Assembly: GCA_025360225.1 (NCBI GenBank)
Contig: JANYCN010000053.1
Span: 1-46,369, forward strand
DNA length: 46,369 nucleotides
Direction of reading: 5' to 3'
Source: Actinomycetes bacterium
Lineage (GTDB): Bacteria; Actinomycetota; Thermoleophilia; Gaiellales; F1-60-MAGs149
In this document: piece by piece, positions 17,601-28,267 of the stretch
Numbering within the stretch: the first letter of the stretch is position 1
How the letters are laid out: the number at the start of each line of letters is the position of its first letter
Position numbers and translations under genes: made by a program
Notes under the pieces: model-generated
The model's input: only the letters and a program-made list of their open reading frames with translations
What the model was told of the DNA's origin: nothing
Databases searched by the model: none

Positions 17601-17703
17601 GTGACCGCTCGCGCGTCACAAGCTCGACGGTCGAAGGCGCGCGCGGCGCTATCGAAAGCGGCTTGCGATGCGCGATCGCGGCCTGTGGCGCGACGGCGCG
17701 CAC

Positions 17704-17731
17704 CTGTCACGAGCGCGGGGATGCCTATGCT
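17704..17731 (+). promoter_or_regulatory. Promoter of the ATP synthase operon
   Basis: CTGTCA (17704-17709) and TATGCT (17726-17731) are 16 bp apart, with an overlapping second hexamer TAGACT (17731-17736). It is the only AT-leaning spot in the 165-nt gap before the atp genes, and predicts a leader of about 28 nt containing AGGAGG (17753-17758). Confidence 0.6.
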
Positions 17732-17765
17732 AGACTCGCCCTTGTAGCTGCCAGGAGGCGCTCCG

Positions 17766-17978
17766 ATTTCCGACCGACGAGAAACGCAACGGGGGCCTGA
17801 CGCTTCCGGGCTCGCGGCAGGGATGACGATCGTCGCTGGCATCCTGCTCGGGACGGGGTGCGGGTACGGCCTCGGACTGCTCGTCGGTGCCGCCACGGTC
17901 CTCGCGCTCTGCGGGGCGGCAGGCGGGATCGTGCTCGCCTTCTACGTCGTCTACCACCGATTCATCCGCATCCGATGA
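17766..17978 (+). CDS. AtpZ-like small membrane protein, probable ATT start
   Basis: This 70-aa protein has two hydrophobic helices separated by GLGLLVG, and ends YHRFIRIR. This shape and its place before atpI and atpB match AtpZ-type proteins, which assist Fo assembly or Mg/Ca uptake. The reading frame opens after TAG at 17745 and contains no ATG, GTG or TTG before Met at 17823. That Met lies inside the first helix and has no ribosome-binding site. AGGAGG (17753-17758) sits exactly 7 nt before ATT at 17766, giving a charged N-terminus (SDRRETQRG) before the helix. ATT initiation is inferred. It overlaps atpI by ATGA. Confidence 0.6.
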   Translation: MSDRRETQRGPDASGLAAGMTIVAGILLGTGCGYGLGLLVGAATVLALCGAAGGIVLAFYVVYHRFIRIR

Positions 17979-18397
17979 CCGAGACCTACCCCGTCTACAC
18001 CGGCATGAAGAGCGCAGGGCCACGGTTCCTTCCGTGGCTCGGCTTCGGCCTGGCGCTGCTCGCGCTGCCCGTGTTCGCGCTGACCGGCCTCTCGCTCCAC
18101 GGGTGGGCGGTCGGCGTCGTGCTGTTCGCTGCCAACCGCGCCGTCGCGGTCGGGATCGACCGGATCGCGCGCGGCAAGATGCAGGTGACCGCCGTCGGGA
18201 TCACCGGGATGGGCTTCATCTCGCGTGGGTGGATCACGTTTGGCATCCTCTTCGCGTACGCCTCCTGGGTCTCGAAGACCGCGGGCGTCGTCGGTGCGAT
18301 CTCCTTCCTCGTCTACTTCACCGTCGACATGCTCGTGCGCTCGCTCGCGCACGTCGCCGGCGGCGGCATCAAGAAGCACCCCCAGGAGACCGTGTGA
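17975..18397 (+). CDS. atpI: AtpI-like ATP synthase accessory membrane protein
   Basis: This 140-aa protein has four predicted membrane helices (about residues 19-37, 42-58, 72-93 and 98-118) with a basic loop GIDRIARGKMQ between helices 2 and 3. Position and topology match the I protein that helps c-ring assembly in F1Fo operons. Sequence conservation in this family is low, so the name rests mainly on context. ATG at 17975 overlaps the stop of the AtpZ-like gene, and its TGA overlaps the GTG of atpB. Confidence 0.7.
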   Translation: MTETYPVYTGMKSAGPRFLPWLGFGLALLALPVFALTGLSLHGWAVGVVLFAANRAVAVGIDRIARGKMQVTAVGITGMGFISRGWITFGILFAYASWVSKTAGVVGAISFLVYFTVDMLVRSLAHVAGGGIKKHPQETV

Positions 18398-19278
18398 GCA
18401 TCGTCCGCCGCGCCGCGCTCAGCCTCGCCCTGCTGCTCACCGTCCCGACGCTCGTGCTGGGTGAGAGCGGTAAGGACTTCAAGCCGGTCAACGAGTTCAT
18501 CCCCGAGAACTGGGTCTCGATCAAGCTCGGCCCGGTCGACATGGGGATCTCGAAGGCGGTCGCGTACCTGTGGATCGCGGCAGCGCTCTCGATCGGCGTC
18601 GCGTTCTGGATCCGTGGCGGCCTGAAGACCCATCCCGGACGCTTCCAGGCCTTCGTCGAGACGTTCTACGGCTTCTCCGAGACGAACATCGGACGCGCGA
18701 CGCTGCCGACCGCCTCGTACACCCGCTGGTTCCCCTACGTCGCGTCGCTGTTCGTCTTCATCTGGACGATGAACATGGTCAGCTTCCTGCCGCTGCCGTT
18801 CGACACCGAGCACATGTGGCACGGCATCCCGGGCCTGACGATCTACGCCGCGACCTCGAACCTCGGCGTCACGCTCGCGCTGACGCTGATCACGATCACG
18901 ATCTCCCACGTCGAGGGCGTGCGAGCGAACGGCGTCCGCAAGTACCTCGGCTCCTGGGTGCCGGACACCGGCATGTCGGGGATTGGCGGCGCGCTCCTGA
19001 AGGGCTTCCTGATCCCGCTCGAGGTGCTTTCACAGCTCCTGCGCGTGATCTCGCTCTCCGTCCGGCTCTTCGCGAACATGCTTGCGGGGCATCTCCTGAT
19101 CATCATGTGCCTCGCGTTCTGCGTGCTGCTCGGCAACGTGTTCATCGCCGCCGTCGGGGTGCCCGTCGCGGTCGCGTTCTACCTGTTCGAGTGGGGCCTC
19201 GTGGCCTCGTTGCAGGCCTACATCTTCGCGATGCTCTCGGGCATCTACATCGGTGGAGCGATCGAGCCCCACCACTAA
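18394..19278 (+). CDS. atpB: ATP synthase Fo subunit a
   Basis: This 294-aa membrane subunit forms the proton half-channels against the c-ring. The essential arginine is Arg224 in SLSVRLFANM (220-229), preceded by LSQLLRV. MVSFLPLPF and the C-terminal QAYIFAMLSGIYI are also typical. The N-terminal 23 residues are hydrophobic and end in GES, resembling a signal peptide. The GTG at 18394 has AGGAG nearby and overlaps the atpI stop; a longer open frame upstream is an artefact. Confidence 0.95.
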   Translation: MSIVRRAALSLALLLTVPTLVLGESGKDFKPVNEFIPENWVSIKLGPVDMGISKAVAYLWIAAALSIGVAFWIRGGLKTHPGRFQAFVETFYGFSETNIGRATLPTASYTRWFPYVASLFVFIWTMNMVSFLPLPFDTEHMWHGIPGLTIYAATSNLGVTLALTLITITISHVEGVRANGVRKYLGSWVPDTGMSGIGGALLKGFLIPLEVLSQLLRVISLSVRLFANMLAGHLLIIMCLAFCVLLGNVFIAAVGVPVAVAFYLFEWGLVASLQAYIFAMLSGIYIGGAIEPHH

Positions 19279-19315
19279 CCACGGTCCCGACCCTTCCACG
19301 GAGGAAGACAGACAG

Positions 19316-19567
19316 ATGGCACTCACTGATACCGGCCTGCTCAAGGCGGCCAAGGCGCTCGAGCTCGGTCTCGGCACCGGCTTCGGCGCGATCGGCCCCG
19401 GCGTGGGCGTGGGCTTCCTGATCGGCAAGACGATCGAGGGCGTCTCCCGCCAGCCCGAGCTGCGCGGCGACCTGCAGGGCATGATGTTCCTCGGGCTCGC
19501 GCTGACCGAGGCGATCACGTTCTACGCCCTGCTGATGTCGTTCGTGGCGTACTTCATCGTTACCTAG
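19316..19567 (+). CDS. atpE: ATP synthase Fo subunit c
   Basis: This 83-aa hairpin protein forms the rotor ring. Helix 1 holds the glycine-rich GLGTGFGAIGPGVGVGF; the polar loop has RQP (45-47); helix 2 carries the proton-binding Glu65 in ALTEAITFY. An Ala follows the Glu where Na+-binding rings have Ser, which favours H+ as coupling ion. A strong GGAGGAAG precedes the ATG at 19316, fitting the high copy number of subunit c. Confidence 0.96.
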   Translation: MALTDTGLLKAAKALELGLGTGFGAIGPGVGVGFLIGKTIEGVSRQPELRGDLQGMMFLGLALTEAITFYALLMSFVAYFIVT

Positions 19568-19570
19568 TCG

Positions 19571-20098
19571 ATGCCGTTCCTCGTCGACACGAAAGCGCTC
19601 ATCAGCCCCTCGCCGGGCCTGATGATCTGGACGATCCTCACGTTCGGGATCGTCTTCCTGGTGCTGCGCGCGAAGGCGTTCGGCCCGATCGCCGCGATGC
19701 TCGAGGCGCGCCGCACCGCCGTCGCCGACAACCTCGCGGCGGCCGAGGCGGCGCGCGATGAGGCGCAGAGCCTGCTGGTGGAGTACAAGCAGCAGTTGGC
19801 GGCGGCGCGCAGCGAGGCGTCCGAGATCGTCGATCGCGCCCGACGCACGGGCGAGGAGGAGCGCCGGCGGATGCAGGCCGAGCTCCAGGCTGAGCGCGAG
19901 AAGGGCGTCGAGGCCGCGAAGGCCGCGATCGCCGCTGAGACGCGGCAGTCGCTCGACCGCATCAAGTCAGAGATCGCGACGCTCACGCTGCAGGCCACCG
20001 AGTCGGTGCTGCGGGCAAAGCTCGACGAGGCCGAGTCGAAGCGGCTGATCGACGAGGCGCTGAGCGGCGTCGACTTCTCGAAGCTGACGGGCGTCTAG
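19571..20098 (+). CDS. atpF: ATP synthase Fo subunit b
   Basis: This 175-aa peripheral-stalk subunit has one N-terminal membrane helix (about residues 17-33, LMIWTILTFGIVFLVL) and then a long charged, Ala-rich coiled coil (about 45-160). It lies between atpE and atpH as in most F-type operons and is the only b gene seen, so the stalk is probably a homodimer. It begins 3 nt after the atpE stop. Confidence 0.94.
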   Translation: MPFLVDTKALISPSPGLMIWTILTFGIVFLVLRAKAFGPIAAMLEARRTAVADNLAAAEAARDEAQSLLVEYKQQLAAARSEASEIVDRARRTGEEERRRMQAELQAEREKGVEAAKAAIAAETRQSLDRIKSEIATLTLQATESVLRAKLDEAESKRLIDEALSGVDFSKLTGV

Positions 20099-20105
20099 CC
20101 GCACG

Positions 20106-20659
20106 ATGGCCGACGCAGCAGCACGCCCGTACGCCGACGCGCTCTACCTCGCCGCGAGCGAGGCGGGCCGCCTCGCGGCCGTGAACGGCGACCTCGCCCG
20201 GTTCGCTCAGGCCCTCGCGGGCTCGCGCGACCTGGCTCGCGCCCTTGCCAATCCTGCCTTTCCGGCGGAGGCCAAGCAGCGCGTGCTGCAATCGATGACG
20301 GCCGGCGGCGAACCGCTCCTGACCGGGTTCCTCCAGCTCCTGATCGACCACGGCCGGCTCTCGCTGGTCGCCGACGCGCAGGCGGCGTTCGCTGCGCGCT
20401 ACGGCCGCGAGCAGCGCGAGCTCGCCGTGCAGCTCACGACCGCGATCGCGATCGACGACGCGCAGGCCGATGGCCTGAAGCGCCGCCTCGAGGACGCCAC
20501 CGGTCAGTCCGTCACGATCCGCCGCACGGTCGATCCGTCGATCATCGGCGGCGTCGTGCTCCGCGTCCGCGACCTGCTCGTTGACGCGTCTGTCCGCCGT
20601 AGGCTCGATGGCCTGCGGCTCAACCTGAAGAACGTCAAGCTCCCCTCCGGAGGAGAAGC

Positions 20660-20663
<4 letters not shown>
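20106..20663 (+). CDS. atpH: ATP synthase F1 subunit delta
   Basis: This 185-aa subunit connects the b stalk to the top of F1. It has the N-terminal helical OSCP domain ([15 protein letters not shown] near the start) and the C-terminal segment [22 protein letters not shown], which matches the family GG.....D...D.S...L ending. It is separate from b, unlike the fused b-delta of mycobacteria. Its TGA overlaps the GTG of atpA (GTGA). Confidence 0.93.
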
Positions 20664-22171
<1,508 letters not shown>

Positions 22172-22224
22172 GACGGTGATGCAACGCCGAACTGACGTGC
22201 TCCTTGCGGTATCTGGATCGCTCT

Positions 22225-22430
22225 CCGCTGCCTGTGGTCTACGCGGCGGAGCGCGCCGACCACGGGCAGCTACGGCGACCGCCGGGTTCCGCGAGAATTC
22301 GCGGAACCCGCGGGCTTCGCAGGCTCGGCGGGCGCCGCTTGTTCTTGCCACCAGCAAGCCCTGCGCGACGCCCGCCGCCCCCGCTCGCTCCAGCCACGAC
22401 CAGCAGCGCGCCACTTCGGCGCCGCACGAC
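22225..22430 (+). repeat. Dispersed intergenic repeat, copy C, between atpA and atpG
   Basis: AGCAAGCCCTGCGCGACGC (22353-22371) and CCCGCTCGCTCCAG (22380-22393) match the reverse complement of 35139-35179 in copy E. GGGCTTCGC and GCGCCGCTTG just upstream also align with copy E. The terminal TGGTCTGATTGT is not present, so this copy is partial or diverged and its edges are approximate. It accounts for most of the 261-nt gap inside the ATP synthase operon, which has no gene. Confidence 0.65.
22283..22310 (+). other. Perfect 12-bp hairpin with GAAT tetraloop inside the atp operon
   Basis: CGGGTTCCGCGA (22283-22294) pairs with TCGCGGAACCCG (22299-22310). The stem resembles the terminator arm GGGTTCCG at 4762. 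With no U-run it could be a partial terminator, an RNase processing site or a stabilising stem between atpA and atpG. Confidence 0.6.
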
Positions 22431-22432
22431 TG

Positions 22433-23311
22433 ATGGCAAGCCAGCAGGACATCAAGCGGCGGATCCGATCCGTCCGGAACACGCGCAAGGTGACGAAGGC
22501 GATGGAGCTCGTCTCCGGCGCCAAGCTGCGCCGCGCGCAGGTGCGGATCGAGGCGTTGCGCCCGTTCGCGGCGTCGATGGCCGAGCTGATCAGCGAGGCG
22601 GCGGGGCGCACGCACCTGCCTGGTCAGCCGCTGCTTGAGCGGCGCGAGGTGCGGACGACCGCGATCCTCGTGCTGACAGGCGATCGCGGGCTGGCGGGCG
22701 GGTTCAACGCGGGCGTTGTCCGCCGTGGGGTCGAGCTCGGACGGACCGAGCTGGCCGCGGGGCATGGCGTCGTGTGGCTCGCTGTTGGCCGCAAGGGTGC
22801 CGGCACGCTGCGCTTCCGTGGGCTCTCGCTCGACCGGTCGTGGACGGGCTTCACGAACCGGCCCACCTACCCCGATGCGGAGGCTGTCGCGCACCGCGTG
22901 ATCGAGCTGTACGCCTCGGGCGAGGTCGATCGTGTCGTGATGGTCTACAACGCGTTCCGCTCCGCGCTCGCCCAGGACGTGACGGCAGACGAGATCCTGC
23001 CGGTGCCGCTCGGCGAGATCGCCGAACGCACGGCGAAGGAGATCGCGCTCGAAGGCACGCTGCTGTTCGAGCCGGAGGCGAAGGAGATGCTCGCCACCCT
23101 GCTGCCGACCGCCGTCGAGACGGCGATCTACCGCGCCCTGCTCGAGTCTGCCGCGTCCGAGCACGGCTCGCGGATGAGCGCGATGCGCAGCGCCTCGGAC
23201 AACGCCTCTGGCATCATCGATGGCCTCACGCTCGCGATGAACCGCGCGCGCCAGAGCGAGATCACGCAGGAGATCCTCGAGGTGGTTGCGGGAGCGGACG
23301 CGCTGCAGTAG
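22433..23311 (+). CDS. atpG: ATP synthase F1 subunit gamma
   Basis: This 292-aa rotor shaft subunit has the N-terminal IKRRIRSVRNTRKVTKAMELVS coiled-coil helix and the C-terminal helix with ASDNASGIIDGLTLAMNRARQSEITQEILEVVAGADAL, the two parts that form the coiled coil in F1. Length is typical. It follows repeat C. In standard operons atpD would come next; here a peptide-type ABC transporter follows instead, and atpD is 6.8 kb downstream. Confidence 0.95.
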   Translation: MASQQDIKRRIRSVRNTRKVTKAMELVSGAKLRRAQVRIEALRPFAASMAELISEAAGRTHLPGQPLLERREVRTTAILVLTGDRGLAGGFNAGVVRRGVELGRTELAAGHGVVWLAVGRKGAGTLRFRGLSLDRSWTGFTNRPTYPDAEAVAHRVIELYASGEVDRVVMVYNAFRSALAQDVTADEILPVPLGEIAERTAKEIALEGTLLFEPEAKEMLATLLPTAVETAIYRALLESAASEHGSRMSAMRSASDNASGIIDGLTLAMNRARQSEITQEILEVVAGADALQ

Positions 23312-23322
23312 TCTCTCCGGCC

Positions 23323-23424
23323 ATGGCGTCTGCGAACCCGGAGAGCATGGTTTCTATGCGTTATGCATCCGGGGGTGAGGTCGTGTACGATCTCGGGCGC
23401 GTGGCGACGGGAGACCGCTCATGA
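23323..23424 (+). CDS. Possible 33-aa leader peptide before the transporter
   Basis: An ATG at 23323 opens a 33-codon frame whose TGA overlaps the ATG of the permease gene at 23421 (ATGA), the coupling style used throughout the window. The peptide (MASANPESMVSMRYASGG and onward to GDRS) has no recognisable domain and no clear ribosome-binding site. It could couple translation of the permease or be a chance frame. A weak TACGAT (23386-23391) is the only promoter-like hexamer in the 109-nt gap after atpG. Confidence 0.3.
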   Translation: MASANPESMVSMRYASGGEVVYDLGRVATGDRS

Positions 23425-24368
23425 GCTCGGTGGTGGCAGCACAGGCTGTTGCGCGCTCGCCGTGGCAGCTCGCTTGGGCGCGCCTTCGTCGCGACCGGGT
23501 GACGATCGTCAGCGCCGCGTTCATCGTCCTCCTCTTCCTGTTCGCGCTGGCCGCACCGCTCGTCGCCCACATTGCGGGGCATTCGGCGGACTACCAGGGC
23601 GTGCTCACCGTCGATCCGAAGACAGGCCTGCCGCTTGGCATGGGTGCCGATGGGCTCCCCCTTGGCATTGGCCAGGGCGGGTACATCCTCGGCGCATCCG
23701 ACCCGAACGGTCATGACATGCTCGTCTGGCTTGCCTACGGCGCACGCACCTCGCTCTTCATCGGTGTCGTCTCGACGATCCTCGTGATGATCCTCTCGCT
23801 CATCGCCGGCCTCACGGCTGGGTACTTTGGTGGATGGGCCGACAACGTGATCAGCCGGTTCATCGACCTGATCGCGGCGTTCCCGTTCCTGCTCTTCGGC
23901 ATCGCGGCGTCGCTGGTGTTCGGGCTTGGGCGCATCTCCGTCGTGGTCGGCGTGATCGTCTTCTTCTCCTGGTTCTACCCGGCGCGCATCTTCCGGTCGG
24001 AGATCATCGCGCTCCGCGAGCGCGAGTTCATCGAGGCTGCGCGAATGGTCGGTGCGTCGAACTGGCGGATCATGCGCACGCACCTGCTGCCGCACCTCGT
24101 GCCGGCAACGGTGGTCTACGCGTCGCTGTCGGTCGCTGCGGCGATCGGCTTCGAGGCGGCCATCTCCTACCTCGGGTTCGGACTGAGCGTCGACACCCCC
24201 TCCTGGGGTTACATGATCAACCTCGCTGCTGGCGGTGGCTACTACCAGCTCGCGCCGCGACTGATGTTCTTTCCCGGAACGGCGCTGTTTCTCACCGTCC
24301 TCGCTTTCAACCTGCTCGGAGACGGGCTCCGCGATGCGCTCGACCCCAAAGGGGGCGTCGGCGCGTGA
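23421..24368 (+). CDS. Peptide-type ABC transporter permease, DppC/OppC family
   Basis: This 315-aa inner-membrane subunit has an N-terminal cytoplasmic stretch and first helix (about 28-53), an external domain, and five further helices. The EAA loop that docks the ATPases is EAARMVGASNWRIMRTHLLPHLVP (about 210-233). EAAISYLGFG and PSWGYMI in the following segment are typical of DppC. It is the first full gene after atpG. Here the C-type permease precedes the binding protein, unlike the usual A-B-C-D-F order. Substrate is probably oligopeptides, but this family also moves nickel and opines. Confidence 0.92.
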   Translation: MSSVVAAQAVARSPWQLAWARLRRDRVTIVSAAFIVLLFLFALAAPLVAHIAGHSADYQGVLTVDPKTGLPLGMGADGLPLGIGQGGYILGASDPNGHDMLVWLAYGARTSLFIGVVSTILVMILSLIAGLTAGYFGGWADNVISRFIDLIAAFPFLLFGIAASLVFGLGRISVVVGVIVFFSWFYPARIFRSEIIALREREFIEAARMVGASNWRIMRTHLLPHLVPATVVYASLSVAAAIGFEAAISYLGFGLSVDTPSWGYMINLAAGGGYYQLAPRLMFFPGTALFLTVLAFNLLGDGLRDALDPKGGVGA

Positions 24369-24409
24369 ACGTCACACCTCAGTCCACTAGGAGAAGGAGG
24401 ATCTCCACC

Positions 24410-26113
24410 ATGAAGAAACCGTACCTGCTCGGTGCGGCGGCAATCGGACTCGTCGCCGCCGCGTGCGGCTCGTCCGGCACGCCGAGCTCGACACCATCGA
24501 CGACCGGAGGCGCGCCGAGCACGACGGCTCCGACCGGGGTGCCCCAGGGCGGCACGCTGAAGATGGTTGGCACGGAGTTCCTCGACCCGTGGGGTGGCGA
24601 CGGCTACTACGGCAAGAACTGGCAGCTCGAGTTCATGACGTCGAACTGCCTCGTCGACCCGGAGCCGAACCCGGGCGACGGCAAGGTGCCGACGTTGCAG
24701 CCTGGCCTCGCAGAGGCGATGCCGACGATCTCCGGCGACGGGAAGACCTACACCTTCACGGTTCGCCAGGGCATCGTCTACTCCGACGGAACGCCGTTCC
24801 AGGCGGCCGACGTGAAGGCCTACATGGAGCGCGCGCTCGATCCTGCTGAGGGCTACCAGGGAGCGCTCGGCTCCGGCTACTACAACGGCATCGTTGGCAT
24901 GGACAAGTACGCACCGTCCGGCGCCACGAAGGCTGGCGCCCCCGACATCTCGGGCATCACGGTCAGCGGCAACGACGTCGTGTTCGCGCTGACGGCTCCC
25001 GACCCGGACTTCGTCGCGAAGATGGGCCTGCGCTTCGTCTGCCCGGAGAAGCCCGGTGGCTCGCACACGCGAGCGATGGTGCCGGAGGCGACGACTGGCC
25101 CGTACATGGTCACGACCGCGACGGACAAGCAGCTCGTCGTCGTGCGCAACCCGCACTGGTGGGACAACGCGAAGATCATGGGTCTTGACAAGTTCAAGGG
25201 CCAGCTCTGGAACATCGACGGCTTCACGCTCGACATCGGCGTCAGCGCCGACGCGCAGCTGCTGCAGCTGAAGAACAACCAGATCGACATGGGCTGGGAT
25301 GCCGGCATGATCACCTCGCTTGCTCAGCGCAAGCAGGTCGAAGGCGATGCTGACCTCAGCAAGCGCTTCCGGGCCGACCTCGACCCGTTCACCCGCTTCT
25401 ACTCGCTCAACACCGCAGTTCCGCCGCTGAACAACGTGAAGCTGCGCCAGGCGATCAACTACGCCATCAACCGGCAGGCGCTCGTCGCGATCAACGGTGC
25501 GGGACAGCCGTGGTCGATGATCGAGTCGAAGGCGCTGATGCCGGGTGCGACTGACGTCTACCCGAACGCCAGCGATGTCGAGAAGGCGAAGCAGCTGATC
25601 AAGGAGTCCGGCGTGAAGACGCCGATCAAGCTGAAGTTCCTCCACGGCGAGAAGCCGCCGGCGCCCGCGCTTGGTGCTGCCCTGAAGGCACAGCTCGACG
25701 CTGTCGGGTTCGATGTCCAGATCATCACCCACCCCGGCAAGGGCTACTACGGCTTCGCCGCTGATGACAAGAACGGCTTCAACATCATGGGCGCCGGCTG
25801 GGCACCAGACTGGGTGGACGGCGCCTCGGCGATCGGCCCGGTTCTGACCAAGGCGGCGATCGGCGGGTTCAACCTGTCGCGCCTGAACGACCCGACCTTC
25901 GAGTCTGGTTTCGCCAAGGTCGACGCGCTGCCGTACGACGCTGCACGAACGCTGGCGTGGGCCGACTTCGCGACGACGGTTACGACCGACATCGCACCGC
26001 TCGCGACCTGGCTGCAGGACGAGGAGCTCAACCTCCTCTCCAACCGCGTCGGCGGGTTCCAGTACGACCCGGCCCACCTCGTCAACATGGCGACCCTCTA
26101 CATCAAGCAGTAG
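24410..26113 (+). CDS. Extracellular solute-binding lipoprotein, family 5 (peptide-type)
   Basis: This 567-aa protein captures the substrate outside the cell. A short lipoprotein signal ends in AAAC with the lipidated cysteine at 19, followed by a Ser/Thr/Pro linker (about 20-47). The family 5 fold shows as GDGKTYTFTVRQGIVYSDGTPF (about 109-129), NPHWWD, and LRQAINYAINR (about 345-355). A strong AAGGAGGA precedes the ATG at 24410; the longer open frame upstream is an artefact. A perfect 14-bp stem-loop follows the gene and may raise its expression over the membrane subunits. Confidence 0.94.
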   Translation: MKKPYLLGAAAIGLVAAACGSSGTPSSTPSTTGGAPSTTAPTGVPQGGTLKMVGTEFLDPWGGDGYYGKNWQLEFMTSNCLVDPEPNPGDGKVPTLQPGLAEAMPTISGDGKTYTFTVRQGIVYSDGTPFQAADVKAYMERALDPAEGYQGALGSGYYNGIVGMDKYAPSGATKAGAPDISGITVSGNDVVFALTAPDPDFVAKMGLRFVCPEKPGGSHTRAMVPEATTGPYMVTTATDKQLVVVRNPHWWDNAKIMGLDKFKGQLWNIDGFTLDIGVSADAQLLQLKNNQIDMGWDAGMITSLAQRKQVEGDADLSKRFRADLDPFTRFYSLNTAVPPLNNVKLRQAINYAINRQALVAINGAGQPWSMIESKALMPGATDVYPNASDVEKAKQLIKESGVKTPIKLKFLHGEKPPAPALGAALKAQLDAVGFDVQIITHPGKGYYGFAADDKNGFNIMGAGWAPDWVDGASAIGPVLTKAAIGGFNLSRLNDPTFESGFAKVDALPYDAARTLAWADFATTVTTDIAPLATWLQDEELNLLSNRVGGFQYDPAHLVNMATLYIKQ

Positions 26114-26127
26114 TTCGAAGGAGCAAC

Positions 26128-26168
26128 GAGCCTGGGTGGGGTCGCGTCGAGCGGCCCCACCCAGGCTC
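26128..26168 (+). promoter_or_regulatory. Perfect 14-bp stem-loop between binding protein and permease genes
   Basis: GAGCCTGGGTGGGG (26128-26141) pairs without mismatch with CCCCACCCAGGCTC (26155-26168) around a 13-nt loop. The right arm ends 9 nt before the permease ATG at 26178 and contains its only Shine-Dalgarno-like bases (AGG). It may stabilise the upstream binding-protein mRNA, partly terminate, and limit permease translation, as in other binding-protein operons. Confidence 0.8.
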
Positions 26169-26177
26169 GGCATCGCC

Positions 26178-27241
26178 ATGATTCGCTACGCCATTCGCCG
26201 ATTTCTCTGGGGACTTCTCACCCTCTTCGTTCTCCTGCTCGCGACGTTCGTGATCTTCGGGCCGGTCCTTCAGGGCCAGAAGGGAGTGTCGGCGGCGAAC
26301 ACGATCTGCGGTGATAAGTGCTCTCCCGAACGGGTGCACGACATCACGATCTTCCTCGGCCTCGACCGGCCGTGGTATGCCCAGTTCGGCACGTACGTCG
26401 AGCGGCTCGTCCTCGGGCCATCCGCCGACGAGATGGCACGGATGTGCCCGCAGAACAACAAGGCCACGACGGACTGTGTCGGACGTCTCGGGCAGAGCTT
26501 CAAGGACCAACGAAGCGTCGACGTGGTGATCGGCGAGACGTTTCCGACGACGCTCTCCCTCGCGATCGTGTCCGTGATCGTCTGGCTCGTCGTCTCGTTC
26601 GCTGCGGGCATTCTCAGCGCGCTTCGCCGCGGCTCGCTCTTCGACCGGATGACGATGGTCGTCGTCCTCTGGGGGCAGGCGCTCCCGATCTACTACTTCG
26701 GGCTGCTCGCACTATGGTTGCTGGCGTTCCTACCGAACTCGGCGCAGTTCGAAAGCTGGTTCGGCTTTCGCGTCGAGCTGTTTCCGATCGGTAACTACGA
26801 ACCGCTCGAGCTGTCGAACCCGTGGCCGTGGTTCTGGCACCTGATCCTTCCCGCCGGGACGCTTGCCCTCCAGTTCGCTGCGCTGTACACCCGTATGATC
26901 CGCAGCGGCATGCTCACGGCGCTCGGCGAGGACTACGTACGTACCGCCCGCGCGAAAGGCGTCTCGCCCCGTCGCGTCGTGCTCCGCCACGCGGCGCGCA
27001 ACGTGCTCCTGCCGATCGTGACGATGACAGGGCTTGACTTCGGTACGCTCCTCGGGGGTGCGGTCCTGACCGAGACAACGTTCGGGCTTCCGGGTCTTGG
27101 ACGTCAGGCGATCATCGCTGTCGGCAACCTCGACGTCCCGATGACGTCCGGCATCGTGCTCTTCGCTGGTGCCGCGATCATCCTTGCGAACATCGTCGTC
27201 GACCTGCTCTACGCGACGCTCGATCCGAGGATCCGGCTCGG

Positions 27242-27245
<4 letters not shown>
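26178..27245 (+). CDS. Peptide-type ABC transporter permease, DppB/OppB family
   Basis: This 355-aa inner-membrane subunit starts MIRYAIRRFLWGLLTLFVLLLATFVIF, the standard first helix of OppB. It has an external domain with four cysteines (C44, C48 and two near 94-102), and the EAA-type loop DYVRTARAKGVSPRRVVLRHAARN (about 254-277). GGAVLTETTFGLPGLG is typical of OppB. The ATG at 26178 fits the family N-terminus; an in-frame ATG 42 nt upstream would start inside the stem-loop. Its stop overlaps the ATPase start (ATGA). Confidence 0.93.

Positions 27246-28263
<1,018 letters not shown>

Positions 28264-28267
<4 letters not shown>

Noticed and set aside
17600-17618. GTGAC-N9-GTCAC as a regulator site or terminator after the cupin gene
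   Set aside because: Arms of only 5 bp in a GC-rich region; too weak to call.
19316-19567. Sodium-dependent ATP synthase
   Set aside because: Subunit c has Ala after the essential Glu65 and lacks the Gln/Ser ligand pattern of Na+-binding rings.
26136-26177. Earlier ATG of the DppB-type permease
   Set aside because: It lies in the left arm of the 14-bp stem-loop and adds residues unlike the conserved first helix; ATG at 26178 fits the family.
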